A DNA stretch of 64,000 nt from Agrococcus jenensis (GCF_003752465.1 NZ_RKHJ01000001.1:1860001-1924000), one strand, 5' to 3'. Shown: positions 28,477 through 37,505, numbered from the stretch's first letter. Numbers and translations are program-made. The notes: a model not told the origin generated them from the letters alone.

Positions 28477-29655
28477 ATGCGCTGGCTCGACGGCGCCCTG
28501 CGCGCGCTCACCCCGTGGGGGTGGACGCTGCTGGCGACCGTCGTGATGGGCATCGTGCTCGCCCGCACGCTCGGCTGGAGCGAGGCGATCGTCGCGGCCG
28601 TCGCGGCCGGCTGCCTCATGCTCGGCGCCATCCCGTGGATCGTCGGCGAGCGGTGGGCGCGCGCCAGGATCGGCCTGAGCGCCGAGCGCGTGCCCGTCGG
28701 CGCGGAGGCGCTCGCGCTCGTCGAGATCGCCCGCCCGTCGCGCGCGGCGACGCCCCGCCAGGTCGACCTCAACGTGGGCGACGAGGAAGCGGTGCTCGAG
28801 ATCCCGCCGCTCGAGGTCGGCGCGAGCGTGCTGCGCAGCGTGCCGCTCGACACCTCGAGGCGCGGGCTGCGCACGATCGGCCCCGCCACGATCCTCCGCA
28901 CCGACCCGTTCGGCGTGCTCGAGCGGCGGCACCACCTGACCGAGACGCGCACGCTCGTCGTGCACCCGCGCGTCGTGCGCCTGCCGGGCGGTGCTGGCGG
29001 CATCGTCCGCGACCTCGACGGCGAGGCCGCGGCCGAGCGCACGGCCGACGACGTCTCGTTCCACAGCCTGCGCGAGTACTCGCCGGGGGACGACCGGCGG
29101 CTCGTGCACTGGCGCTCGAGCGCGCGGCACGGCACCCTCCTCGTGCGCCAGTTCGAGCCGTCGCGCCGCGCCGACACGCTCATCGTCGTCTCCACCGACC
29201 CCTCCGAGTACGACGGCGACGACTTCGAGCTCGCGCTCTCGCTCGTCGGCACGCTCGCGCTCGCCGCGATCGCGGACCGTCGCACGGTGCGCGTCGTCGA
29301 GAGCCCCGCGACCGAGCGCGGGGCGGCGCAGCCGATCGACGCCGCGACGCGCGAGCGGCTGCTCGACGCGCTCGCGGTGCTCGAGCCGCGCAGCGCCCAC
29401 GGCATCGCGCAGGCCTCCCGCGCCTCCCGCGGCGGGGCGCCCGGCAGCGTCGCCTGGCTCATCACCGGATCGACCGTCGCGCCGCGCACGCTGCGCACCG
29501 CCGCGAACGGCATGCCGGCGGGCGTGGTGTCGATCGTCGTGCGGGCGGCCGTCGGCGCGGCGCCGGCGCGGTCGCGGCTCGGCGACGCCGACGTCGTGAC
29601 GGTCGGCGCGATCGAGGACCTGGCCCGCGGCATCCGCCAGTCGAGGTCGCCGTGA
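28477..29655 (+). CDS. DUF58 domain-containing membrane protein (first copy)
   Basis: 392 residues. Two N-terminal hydrophobic helices (about residues 13-55) are followed by a beta-rich region and the DUF58 core, marked by FHSLREYSPGDDRRLVHWRS and LIVVSTDPSEYDGDDFE (a vWA-like fold lacking a full metal site). It starts right after moxR and ends with a GTGA overlap with the transglutaminase-like gene, the moxR-DUF58-TGase order found in many actinobacteria. Role inferred: a membrane client or partner of MoxR. Confidence 0.9.
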   Translation: MRWLDGALRALTPWGWTLLATVVMGIVLARTLGWSEAIVAAVAAGCLMLGAIPWIVGERWARARIGLSAERVPVGAEALALVEIARPSRAATPRQVDLNVGDEEAVLEIPPLEVGASVLRSVPLDTSRRGLRTIGPATILRTDPFGVLERRHHLTETRTLVVHPRVVRLPGGAGGIVRDLDGEAAAERTADDVSFHSLREYSPGDDRRLVHWRSSARHGTLLVRQFEPSRRADTLIVVSTDPSEYDGDDFELALSLVGTLALAAIADRRTVRVVESPATERGAAQPIDAATRERLLDALAVLEPRSAHGIAQASRASRGGAPGSVAWLITGSTVAPRTLRTAANGMPAGVVSIVVRAAVGAAPARSRLGDADVVTVGAIEDLARGIRQSRSP

Positions 29656-31805
29656 TCGCCCGCGCACCCGGCGCGGGGCTCGTGATGCTCGCGATCGCCG
29701 CCGCGTGCGTGCCGATGTGGTGGATCTTCGGCACGCCCCAGCTCGTCGTCGCGCTCGCCGTGGCGCTGCTCGTCGGCGCCGCGATCGCGGCGGTCGGCGC
29801 CTGGCGCCGCTGGAGCAAGGCACTGCTCGCGACCATGGGCGTCGTCGCGCTCGCCCTGCTGGCGGTGCCGCTCACCGCGCCGCAGCGCATCCCGCGCGGG
29901 GAGTGGCTGCCCGCCTTCGCCGACGCGAGCGCCGCGCTCGTGCTCGCCTGGCGGCGGCTGCTCACGATCGGCCTGCCGGTCGGCACCGGCGACTCGCTGC
30001 TCATGGCGCCGATCGTGCTCGTGCTCGCGGGCACGATCGTGGCGGTCACGCTCGCGCTGCGATCGCGCCGCGCGGAGGCGGCGGCGCTCGTGCCGGCCCT
30101 CCTCGCCATCTGGGCGATACTCTGGGGGCCGACCGACCTGCCAGCGCCGTGGCTCACGGGGCTGCTGACGATCGTGCCGATCACCGCCTACGTGACGGTC
30201 GTGCGGCAGGCCCGCCGCCGCAGCCGCGCGCCGCGCGCGCTGTCGTCGCTCGCGCGCCGCGTCGGCGCCGGCGCGCTCGTCGCGCTGCTCGCGGGCGGCG
30301 GTGGGGCAGCCGCTGGCGCCCTGCTGCCGCTGCCCGAGCGCATCGTGCTGCGCGGCGACAGCGCGTCGTCCGTGACGCTCGAGGGCGCCTCGCCGCTCTC
30401 CGGCTACCGCGCGAACTGGGCGGTCGACGCGCGCGAGGCCACCCAGCTGACCGCGACCGGCCTCGAGCCGGGCGACCGCATCCGCGTCGCCGCGCTCGAC
30501 GACTACGACGGCGAGGTGCTCGGCGTCGGAAAGGCCGCCTTCGAGCGCGTCGCGAGCGCGGAGGAGGGGCGGGGCCGCATCGTCGGCATCACGATCGGCG
30601 AGCTGCGCGGCCCGTGGCTCCCGAGCGTCGGCGTGGCGTCCGGCATCCGCTTCGTCGGTCCGCGCTCCGACCTGCTCGCCTCCGGACTCCACCGCGACGC
30701 GGCGCTCGGCGCCCTCGTCGTCGCCCCGGGGCTCGGTGCCGGCGACGGCTACCAGCTGCTCGTCGAGCCCGGCACGCCGGTGGTCGCGGGCGATGGCGTG
30801 GCCGCGCTCGAGCCCGCCGATCCTGTGCAGGGCTCCGAGGTGCTCCCCGACGCGATGCTGGAGGCGCTCGCCTCGTGGACGGGAGAGGCGAGCACCCAGG
30901 GCGAGCGGCTCGCCGCCATGGTCGACGGCCTCCGGGCCGCGGGCTACGTCAGCCACGGCGTGCTCGAGGAGGAGGCGCCGTCGCGCCCCGGCCACTCGCT
31001 CGATCGGCTCGAGGAGCTGTTCCGCGAGCCGATGATCGGCGACGCCGAGCAGTACGCGACGGCCGCGATGCTGCTCGCCCGGCAGCTCGGCTTCGACGCG
31101 CGCGTCGTGGTCGGCTACACGCCCGACGTCGTCGAGGCCGGCGTGCCGACCGTCGTCCGCGGCGCCGACGCGGACGCCTGGATCGAGGTGCGCACCACGT
31201 CCGGCTGGGTCGGCATCGACGTCGTCGCGGAGGAGCGACCCATCCCCGAGGAGGAGGACGGCGCGCCCTCGGTCGTCGAGGAGCCGCCCGCGCAGCAGGC
31301 GCCGGTGCCGGCCCCGGGAGGGCAGGAGCAGGGCGCCGACCCCGCGGCGCCGAGCGCGCCGCAGGACACCGGCGACCCGGCCTCGCGGCTGCTGGCCGTG
31401 CTGGGCGCCGGTGCCGCCGTGCTGGGGCTGCTCGCGCTCGTCGCGGCGCTGCCCGTCGGCCTCGTCGTCGCGAAGGTCGTGCGGCGCCGCAGGCGGCGGC
31501 GCGCGGACGCGCCGCGCGAGCGCGCGGAGGGGGCATGGATCGAGCTCGTCGATCGGCTGCGCGACCGCGGCGAGCCGCCGCAGCCCGATGGCACGCGGCT
31601 CGAGCAGGCGGCCGCCGACGAGCGGATGCGCGAGCTCGCCGAGCGCGTCGACCGCGCGGTCTTCGCAGCTGCGCCGCCGACCGACGCCGAGGTGGACGAC
31701 GCGTGGCGGCTGAGCGACGACGTGCTCGCCGCCCGCGACGCCGGCGCCGGAAGGCTCCGCCCGCTGCTCGCGAGCCTCAACCCGGCGTCGCTCGTCGGCC
31801 GCTGA
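29652..31805 (+). CDS. Transglutaminase-like membrane protein with degenerate active site
   Basis: 717 residues. About six membrane helices lie in the first 230 residues. An outer region contains a transglutaminase-like core at about 460-530, and a further membrane helix lies at about 578-600 before a basic cytoplasmic tail. In active relatives the core reads GxC...HAW...D. Here the Cys position is Ala465 (GDAEQYATA), the His position is Asp508 (GADADAWIEV) and only Asp523 (GWVGIDVV) remains, so protease or crosslinking activity is unlikely. A Pro/Glu-rich linker follows (PEEEDGAPSVVEEPPAQQ). GTG start overlapping the DUF58 stop. Probably a structural or binding partner. Confidence 0.88.
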   Translation: MIARAPGAGLVMLAIAAACVPMWWIFGTPQLVVALAVALLVGAAIAAVGAWRRWSKALLATMGVVALALLAVPLTAPQRIPRGEWLPAFADASAALVLAWRRLLTIGLPVGTGDSLLMAPIVLVLAGTIVAVTLALRSRRAEAAALVPALLAIWAILWGPTDLPAPWLTGLLTIVPITAYVTVVRQARRRSRAPRALSSLARRVGAGALVALLAGGGGAAAGALLPLPERIVLRGDSASSVTLEGASPLSGYRANWAVDAREATQLTATGLEPGDRIRVAALDDYDGEVLGVGKAAFERVASAEEGRGRIVGITIGELRGPWLPSVGVASGIRFVGPRSDLLASGLHRDAALGALVVAPGLGAGDGYQLLVEPGTPVVAGDGVAALEPADPVQGSEVLPDAMLEALASWTGEASTQGERLAAMVDGLRAAGYVSHGVLEEEAPSRPGHSLDRLEELFREPMIGDAEQYATAAMLLARQLGFDARVVVGYTPDVVEAGVPTVVRGADADAWIEVRTTSGWVGIDVVAEERPIPEEEDGAPSVVEEPPAQQAPVPAPGGQEQGADPAAPSAPQDTGDPASRLLAVLGAGAAVLGLLALVAALPVGLVVAKVVRRRRRRRADAPRERAEGAWIELVDRLRDRGEPPQPDGTRLEQAAADERMRELAERVDRAVFAAAPPTDAEVDDAWRLSDDVLAARDAGAGRLRPLLASLNPASLVGR

Positions 31806-31873
31806 GGCGGCGCTCTCCACAGGGTCGGCAGGGGCCACGACGGCACGCGCTCGGCGGCGGCCATCCTGCCGGC

Positions 31874-34552
31874 ATGGAGACGCGCATCGCACTGCCGCGA
31901 GCACCGTCCGAGCCCGAGCCCGCGTCGTTCCCGCTGCTCGCCAGCATCGCCCCGGTACTGGGCGCCGGCGCGCTCTGGCTGCTGCTGCAGACGCCCACGG
32001 TGCTCGTGCTCGCGCTCCTCGGCCCGGTGATCGCGCTCGCGAGCCTCGGCGACGGGCGGCGCGTTCGGCGCCGGCGTCGGCGGCGCGAGGAGGAGCGCTG
32101 GCGCGCGGAGCTCGCGGCGGTCGCCGACCGGGTCGACGCCGCGCTCGACGAGCGGCGGGCAGCGCTCTCGCGCGCCCATCCGGGACCGCGCGCGCTCGCG
32201 GCGCGACCCGCGCACGATCCGCACCGCTGGCGGCCGGTGGCGGGCGACGGCCTCCCGATCGTGCTCGGCATCGGCGCGCTGCCCTCGGGCGTCGCCGTCG
32301 AGGGCGACGTGCCTGCGACCGACCGGCTCGTGCGCAGCATCGGCGCCGCGGCCGCGGCCGAGCGGCTGCGCTCCGCCGCCGCCACCCTGCTCGGGCCGGT
32401 GCTCGTCGACGCGAGCGAGGGCCTCGGGCTCGTCGGGCCGGCGCCCGTCTCCCTCGCGATCGCTCGCGCCGCGGTCGTGCAGCTGCTCGAGGCCGTGCCG
32501 CCGGATGCCGCGGCGCTCATCGCGCCGGACAACCCGGCGTGGGACTGGCTCGCGGCCGCGCCGCACCCGCTCCACCGCGAGCCGGGCGCGATCGTGCGCC
32601 TCGTGGGCGACGGGCTCGAGGCGACGGTGGCGACCGCAGCGGTCGCCTCGGCGCTGCCGCGCGAGTGCCGGGTCGTGGTGCACGTCGCGCTCGACCGCGC
32701 GCGGCTGCGCCCGCCGGGGAGCGGCGACCGCACGTGCGCTCCGGTGGCGCTCGCCGAGCGGGAGGCGGCGGCAGCGGTCGCGCTGCTCGCGCGTGCTGCG
32801 GCGCGCGCGGGCATCCGTGGCGCGGTCGGGCCCGGCCGCGTCGAGCTCGACGCCCTGCCGGTCGCGACCGGTGGGCTCGCCGCGATCTTCCTCGCCGACG
32901 ACGCGCCGATCGAGCTCGACCTGGTCCGCGACGGCCCGCACGCCGTCGTCGGCGGCACGACCGGCTCGGGCAAGAGCGAGCTGCTGCTCGCGTGGGTCGC
33001 GGCCATGGCGGCGGGCAGGTCGACCGCCGAGGTCGCGTTCCTGCTCGTCGACTTCAAGGGCGGCTCGTCGTTCGCGCCGATCGCGTCGCTCGCGCACTGC
33101 GTCGGCGTCATGACCGACCTCGACGAGGCGGGCGCCCGGCGCGCGATCGAGAGCCTCCGCGCAGAGCTCCGGCGGCGCGAGCGGCTGCTCGCGGCGCAGG
33201 GCGCGCGCGCGATCGACGAGGCGACGGGGCTCGGGCGGCTCGTGATCGTCGTCGACGAGTTCGCGGCGATGCTGCAGGAGCTGCCCGACCTGCATCGGCT
33301 GTTCGTCGACCTCGCCGCGCGTGGCCGCTCGCTCGGCGTGCACCTCGTGCTGTGCACGCAGCGGCCCGCCGAGGCCGTGCGCGACGCCCTGCTCGCCAAC
33401 TGCGGCATCCGGATCTCGCTGCGGGTGACCGAGCCGCACGATGCGCTCGCCATCACCGGCACCGCCGACGCGGCCGCCATCCCGCTCGAGGCGCGCGGCC
33501 GCTGCGTCGTCCGCGTGAGCGGCGGCGCGACGCGCGCGGCACAGGCGGCCGTCGCCTCGCCCGCGCACCTCGCGCGGCTCGTGGCGGCCGCCGCCGGGCA
33601 GCCGCGCCCGCCGCGGCCGTGGTGCGAGCCGCTGCCCGAGCGGCTCCCGCTCGCGGCCGTGCCGGGGGACGGCATCCGCCTCGGGCTCGTCGACCTGCCG
33701 GCCGAGCAGCGCGTCGCCGCCGCCCTGTGGCGGCCGTCGATCGACGGGCCGCTGCTCGCGATCGGCGGCGCGGCGAGCGGCAGGACGGGGCTCGCCGACC
33801 TGCTCGCGACGCAGCTCGGCTGCCCGGTCGTCGACCGGGAGGACGCGCTGTGGGACGCGCTGTGGGAGCCGCAGCCGGAGCGCGCGGGCGCCGCGCCGCT
33901 CGTCGTCGACGACCTCGACCTGCAGCTCGCACGACTGGGGGAGGAGCAGCAGGCGATCGTCGTGCAGCTGCTCGCGCGCAGGATGCGCGAGGGGGCGCCG
34001 GTCGCGCTCACCGCGCGGCGCGCCTCGAGCGCGATGGGGCAGCTCGCGCCGCTCGCCGAGCTGCGCGTCCTGCTGCGGATCGCCAGCAGGCAGGAGCACG
34101 TCGTGGCGGGCGGTGCCGGCGCGCTCCACGACGGCACGCTGCCGCCAGGGGCCGGCTGGCTGCGCGACGAGCGCATCCAGCTCGCGACCGCGGAGGGGCG
34201 GGCGCCGCGCCGGGCGCCGCGCGCGGTGCCGATGCCGGCCGGCCGCGCTGCGATCGTGCTCGGACCCGCGGCGGCGATGCCGGCGCTCGAGCACGACGCG
34301 GCACGTCCCGGGCAGCCCGGCGACGTCGTCGCGGGCACGGTCGCCGAGTGGGAGGCGGCGTGGGGCGAGCTCGACCGGCTGCGGGCCGACCGGCCGGTCG
34401 TCGTGCTCGGGGTCGACGAGCGGCAGCTGCGGCAGGTGCTGCGACACGCGCCGCCGGCGCCGCCGATGCGCGCGGCACCCGCGTGGGTGCTCCTCGACGG
34501 GCGCCTCGAGCGGCTGCGCTACCCGAGCAGCGAGTCGACCGGCACGGCCTGA
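31874..34552 (+). CDS. FtsK/SpoIIIE-type (EccC-like) membrane ATPase
   Basis: 892 residues. Two N-terminal membrane helices (about residues 15-55) and an Arg-rich stretch lead to a middle region and an FtsK/SpoIIIE ATPase domain with Walker A GGTTGSGKSE (360-369), FLLVDFKGGSSF and Walker B VIVVDEFAAM (Asp461, Glu462). A second ATPase-like domain has a degenerate P-loop, GGAASGRTG (631-639, Arg for the usual Lys), and LVVDDLDLQ. The layout resembles EccC of type VII secretion. No WXG100 or other Ecc genes are nearby. It is 68 bp downstream of the transglutaminase-like gene. Its 3' end overlaps the opposite-strand ald by 34 bp. Confidence 0.9.
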   Translation: METRIALPRAPSEPEPASFPLLASIAPVLGAGALWLLLQTPTVLVLALLGPVIALASLGDGRRVRRRRRRREEERWRAELAAVADRVDAALDERRAALSRAHPGPRALAARPAHDPHRWRPVAGDGLPIVLGIGALPSGVAVEGDVPATDRLVRSIGAAAAAERLRSAAATLLGPVLVDASEGLGLVGPAPVSLAIARAAVVQLLEAVPPDAAALIAPDNPAWDWLAAAPHPLHREPGAIVRLVGDGLEATVATAAVASALPRECRVVVHVALDRARLRPPGSGDRTCAPVALAEREAAAAVALLARAAARAGIRGAVGPGRVELDALPVATGGLAAIFLADDAPIELDLVRDGPHAVVGGTTGSGKSELLLAWVAAMAAGRSTAEVAFLLVDFKGGSSFAPIASLAHCVGVMTDLDEAGARRAIESLRAELRRRERLLAAQGARAIDEATGLGRLVIVVDEFAAMLQELPDLHRLFVDLAARGRSLGVHLVLCTQRPAEAVRDALLANCGIRISLRVTEPHDALAITGTADAAAIPLEARGRCVVRVSGGATRAAQAAVASPAHLARLVAAAAGQPRPPRPWCEPLPERLPLAAVPGDGIRLGLVDLPAEQRVAAALWRPSIDGPLLAIGGAASGRTGLADLLATQLGCPVVDREDALWDALWEPQPERAGAAPLVVDDLDLQLARLGEEQQAIVVQLLARRMREGAPVALTARRASSAMGQLAPLAELRVLLRIASRQEHVVAGGAGALHDGTLPPGAGWLRDERIQLATAEGRAPRRAPRAVPMPAGRAAIVLGPAAAMPALEHDAARPGQPGDVVAGTVAEWEAAWGELDRLRADRPVVVLGVDERQLRQVLRHAPPAPPMRAAPAWVLLDGRLERLRYPSSESTGTA

Positions 34553-35631
34553 GCGCCGAGCGACGAGGCGACGCCCGGGTGGACGACCTGCCCGCCACTC
34601 GTGTTGAGCCCCTGCGCGAGGCCGGCATCCGCCCGCAGCGCCTCGCGCCAGCCGAGGTCGGCGATGCGCGTGGTCGCGGCGAGCGTCGCGTTCGTGAGCG
34701 CCGACGTCGAGGTGCGCGGCACGGCGCCCGGCAGGTTCGCGACGCACGCGAACACCGAGCCGTGCACGCGGAACGTCGGCTCGCGGTGCGTCGTCGGCCG
34801 GGAATCGGCGAAGCAGCCGCCCTGGTCGATGGCGATGTCGACGAGCACCGAGCCGGGGCGCATGCCCTCGACCATCGCGCTCGTGACGAGCTTGGGCGCC
34901 TTCGCGCCGGGGATGAGCACCGAGCCGATCACCAGGTCGGCATCGGCGACCGACTCTGCCACCGTGACGAGGTTGGAGTGCAGCGTCTGCACGCGCCCGC
35001 CGTAGACGACGTCGAACTGGCGCAGCCGCGGCAGCGAGACGTCGAGCACGGTGACGCGCGAGCCGAGGCCGACCGCCATCTCGACCGCCGCGGTGCCGGC
35101 GACGCCGCCGCCCAGCACGACCGTGTGGCCGGCGCGCGTGCCCGGCACGCCGCCGAGCAGCAGCCCCGCGCCGCCCGCCGGCGCGGTGAGCAGCGACGCG
35201 CCCTGGGTGACCGAGAGCCGGCCGGCGACCTCGCTCATGGGCGCGAGCAGCGGCAGCGAGCCGTCGGGCGCGCGCACCGTCTCGTAGGCGATCGCGGTGG
35301 TGCCGCGCTCGAGCAGCGCCTGCGCGAGCTCCGGCGACGCCGCGAGGTGCAGGTAGGTGAAGAGGGTCAGGTCCTCGCGCAGGAAGCCGAGCTCCGCGGG
35401 CGTCGGCTCCTTGACCTTCACGACGAGCTCCGAGGCCCACGCCTCCGCGGCCGTCGCGACGGTGCGCGCGCCGGCGGCCACGTAGGCCTCGTCCGGGATC
35501 CCGCTGCCGAGGCCGGCGCCGGCCTCGACGACGACCTCGTGGCCACGAGCGACGAGCTCCGCCGCACCGGCGGGCGTCAGCGCGACGCGCGCCTCGTCGG
35601 CCTTGGTCTCGCGCGGGACCCCGACGAGCAT
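34519..35631 (-). CDS. ald: Alanine dehydrogenase
   Basis: 370-residue NAD-dependent enzyme converting L-alanine to pyruvate and ammonia (and the reverse). The start MLVGVPRETKADEARVALTP, the Rossmann fold VVLGGGVAGTAAVEMAVGLG and the ending ALTNATLAATTRIADLGW are diagnostic; active-site Lys and His lie in VVKVKEPTPAE and FTYLHLAA. The ATG shares its A with the gabT stop (TGATG on the minus strand), so it is cotranscribed with gabT; together they link amino-group catabolism of GABA and alanine. The 3' end overlaps the convergent ATPase gene. Confidence 0.97.
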   Translation of the reverse strand: MLVGVPRETKADEARVALTPAGAAELVARGHEVVVEAGAGLGSGIPDEAYVAAGARTVATAAEAWASELVVKVKEPTPAELGFLREDLTLFTYLHLAASPELAQALLERGTTAIAYETVRAPDGSLPLLAPMSEVAGRLSVTQGASLLTAPAGGAGLLLGGVPGTRAGHTVVLGGGVAGTAAVEMAVGLGSRVTVLDVSLPRLRQFDVVYGGRVQTLHSNLVTVAESVADADLVIGSVLIPGAKAPKLVTSAMVEGMRPGSVLVDIAIDQGGCFADSRPTTHREPTFRVHGSVFACVANLPGAVPRTSTSALTNATLAATTRIADLGWREALRADAGLAQGLNTSGGQVVHPGVASSLGAQAVPVDSLLG

Positions 35632-36962
35632 CACACGGACTTCGTCGAGGCGATCGCGCGGCCGATGACGTCGACAGCCTCGCGCAGCTGGTCGTCGGTG
35701 ATCTTCAGGCTCGGCAGGAAGCGCAGCACGTTGTAGTCGGTGCCGGCCGTGAGCACGAGCACGCCGTCGAGGCCCGCCGCCTGCGAGATCGGCGCGGTCG
35801 GGATGGGTGCGCCCGACTCGGGGTCGATGAACTCGATCGCGAGCATCGCGCCGCGACCGCGCACCTCGATGATCTCGGGGTGCTGCTCGGCGAGGCCGTC
35901 GAGCAGCGGGCGCAGGACGCGCTCGATGCGCTGCGCCTCGGCGTTGAGGTCGTTCGCCTCGATCTGCTCGAAGACGGCGACCGCCGCGGCGCACGCGACC
36001 GGGTTGCCGCCGAACGTGCCGCCGATGCCGCCGACGTGCACGGAGTCCATGATCTCCGCGCGGCCGGTGACGCCGGCGAGCGGCAGGCCGCCCGCGATGC
36101 CCTTCGCCGAGAGCACCATGTCGGGCACCCAGCCCAGCTGCTCGGAGGCGAAGGTCGTGCCGGTGCGGCAGATGCCGGACTGCACCTCGTCGGCGATCAT
36201 GACGACGCCGTTCGCGGTGCACCACTCCTGCATCGCCGGCAGGTAGCCGTCGGCGGGCACGATGAAGCCGCCCTCGCCCTGGATGGGCTCGATGACGAGG
36301 CACGCGAGGTCGGAGACGCCGACGTGCTTCTCGAGGTAGTACTGGGTGCGCTCGGCGGCCTCGACGCCGTCGAGCTGGTCCTGCAGCGGGTAGGAGCCCG
36401 GCGCGTGGAAGATGTCGGACGCGAGCGGGCCCATGCCGGTCGCGTAGGGGGCCGGCTTGTAGTTCATCGTCATCGTCAGGTTCGTGCGGCCGTGGTAGCC
36501 GTGCTCGACGACGGCGACCGCGCGGCGGCCGGTGAACTTGCGGGCGACCTTGACGCCGTTCTCGACGGCCTCGGAGCCGGAGTTGACGAAGAAGGTCTTC
36601 TTGTCGTGGTCGCCGGGGGTGTGGGCGGCGAGGTACTCGGCGACGCGCACGTAGGGCTCGTAGGGCGTGGTGCCGAACAGCGAGTGCGTGAGCTTGCCGA
36701 CCTGCTCGCGCACGGCGGCGACGACGGCGTCGTTCGTGTGGCCGACGGTGGTCACGCCGATGCCGCAGCCGAGGTCGATGAAGCGGTTGCCGTCGACGTC
36801 GGTGATGATCGCGTCGTGCGCGGACTCGATGAAGACGGGCAGCTGGTGGGGGATGCCCTGCGGCACCGCCTTGGCCTTGCGCTCGAGCAGCGCGCGGCTC
36901 TTCGGGCCGGGGATCTCGGTGACGACGGAGCGGGACGGCGCGGAGGTGGCGATGTCGGTCAT
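35631..36962 (-). CDS. gabT: 4-aminobutyrate aminotransferase
   Basis: 443-residue class III PLP-dependent aminotransferase moving the amino group of GABA to 2-oxoglutarate. Evidence is the PLP-binding Lys in MVLSAKGIAGGLPLAGVTGR, the cofactor aspartate in VVMIADEVQSGICRTG and the NSGSEAVENGVKVAR loop. The ATG at 36962 follows a leaderless -10 box by seven bases. No gabD (succinate semialdehyde dehydrogenase) is in the window. It heads a two-gene operon with ald and is divergent from the OsmC gene. Confidence 0.95.
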   Translation of the reverse strand: MTDIATSAPSRSVVTEIPGPKSRALLERKAKAVPQGIPHQLPVFIESAHDAIITDVDGNRFIDLGCGIGVTTVGHTNDAVVAAVREQVGKLTHSLFGTTPYEPYVRVAEYLAAHTPGDHDKKTFFVNSGSEAVENGVKVARKFTGRRAVAVVEHGYHGRTNLTMTMNYKPAPYATGMGPLASDIFHAPGSYPLQDQLDGVEAAERTQYYLEKHVGVSDLACLVIEPIQGEGGFIVPADGYLPAMQEWCTANGVVMIADEVQSGICRTGTTFASEQLGWVPDMVLSAKGIAGGLPLAGVTGRAEIMDSVHVGGIGGTFGGNPVACAAAVAVFEQIEANDLNAEAQRIERVLRPLLDGLAEQHPEIIEVRGRGAMLAIEFIDPESGAPIPTAPISQAAGLDGVLVLTAGTDYNVLRFLPSLKITDDQLREAVDVIGRAIASTKSV

Positions 36963-36969
36963 GCGCTCG

Positions 36970-36975
36970 ATCCTA
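36970..36975 (-). promoter_or_regulatory. -10 box TAGGAT, leaderless promoter of gabT-ald
   Basis: TAGGAT on the minus strand precedes ATG 36962 by seven bases. It lies back to back with the OsmC promoter in a 57-bp divergent region. Confidence 0.55.
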
Positions 36976-37007
36976 CGCCGGGCAGCGAGCCGGGAGCGTG
37001 CGACGCC

Positions 37008-37013
37008 TACGCT
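37008..37013 (+). promoter_or_regulatory. -10 box TACGCT, leaderless promoter of the OsmC gene
   Basis: TACGCT is six bases upstream of ATG 37020. Nothing resembling a ribosome site lies between them. Confidence 0.55.
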
Positions 37014-37019
37014 GATCCC

Positions 37020-37505
37020 ATGCCGATGCAGCACGCCTACGCCGTCGAGGTCGAGTGGACCGGGGCCGGCGACGAGGGCACGAGGACGTACCGCTCCTAC
37101 GCCCGCGACCACGTCGTGCGCATCGACGGGCTGCCCGACATCCTCGGCTCCGCCGACAAGACCTTCCGCGGCGATCGCGGGCGGCACAACCCAGAGCAGC
37201 TGCTGCTCGCCGCGCTCGCGCAGTGCCACATGCTCTCCTACCTGCACCAGGCGGCGAGCCGCGGCATCGTCGTCACCGCCTACCGCGACGCCGCGACCGG
37301 CACGATGGTGACCGAGGGCTCCGGCGGCCGCTTCACCGAGGCGGTGCTGCACCCGGTCGTCACGATCACCGACGCCGCGCGGGCGGCGGATGCGCTCGAC
37401 GCGCACGGGCAGGCCGGTCGCGACTGCTTCATCGCCTCGTCCGTCGCCTTCCCGGTGCTGCACGAGCCCACCATCGTCGTCGCGGGCGAGCAGGGAGAGC
37501 GCTGA
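37020..37505 (+). CDS. OsmC/Ohr family peroxiredoxin-like protein
   Basis: 161-residue OsmC-fold protein, a thiol peroxidase family acting on organic hydroperoxides. The two conserved cysteines are visible in [14 protein letters not shown] (peroxidatic) and [15 protein letters not shown] (resolving). The ATG at 37020 is chosen from the leaderless -10 box; an internal ATG at 37026 is possible. The stop overlaps the dxr start by one base (TGATG), so dxr can be read from this transcript. Confidence 0.9.
   Translation: MPMQHAYAVEVEWTGAGDEGTRTYRSYARDHVVRIDGLPDILGSADKTFRGDRGRHNPEQLLLAALAQCHMLSYLHQAASRGIVVTAYRDAATGTMVTEGSGGRFTEAVLHPVVTITDAARAADALDAHGQAGRDCFIASSVAFPVLHEPTIVVAGEQGER

Noticed and set aside
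19584..34552. Calling the cluster a type VII secretion system
   Set aside because: Only an EccC-like ATPase is seen. WXG100 proteins, EccB, EccD, EccE and a mycosin protease are absent from the window.
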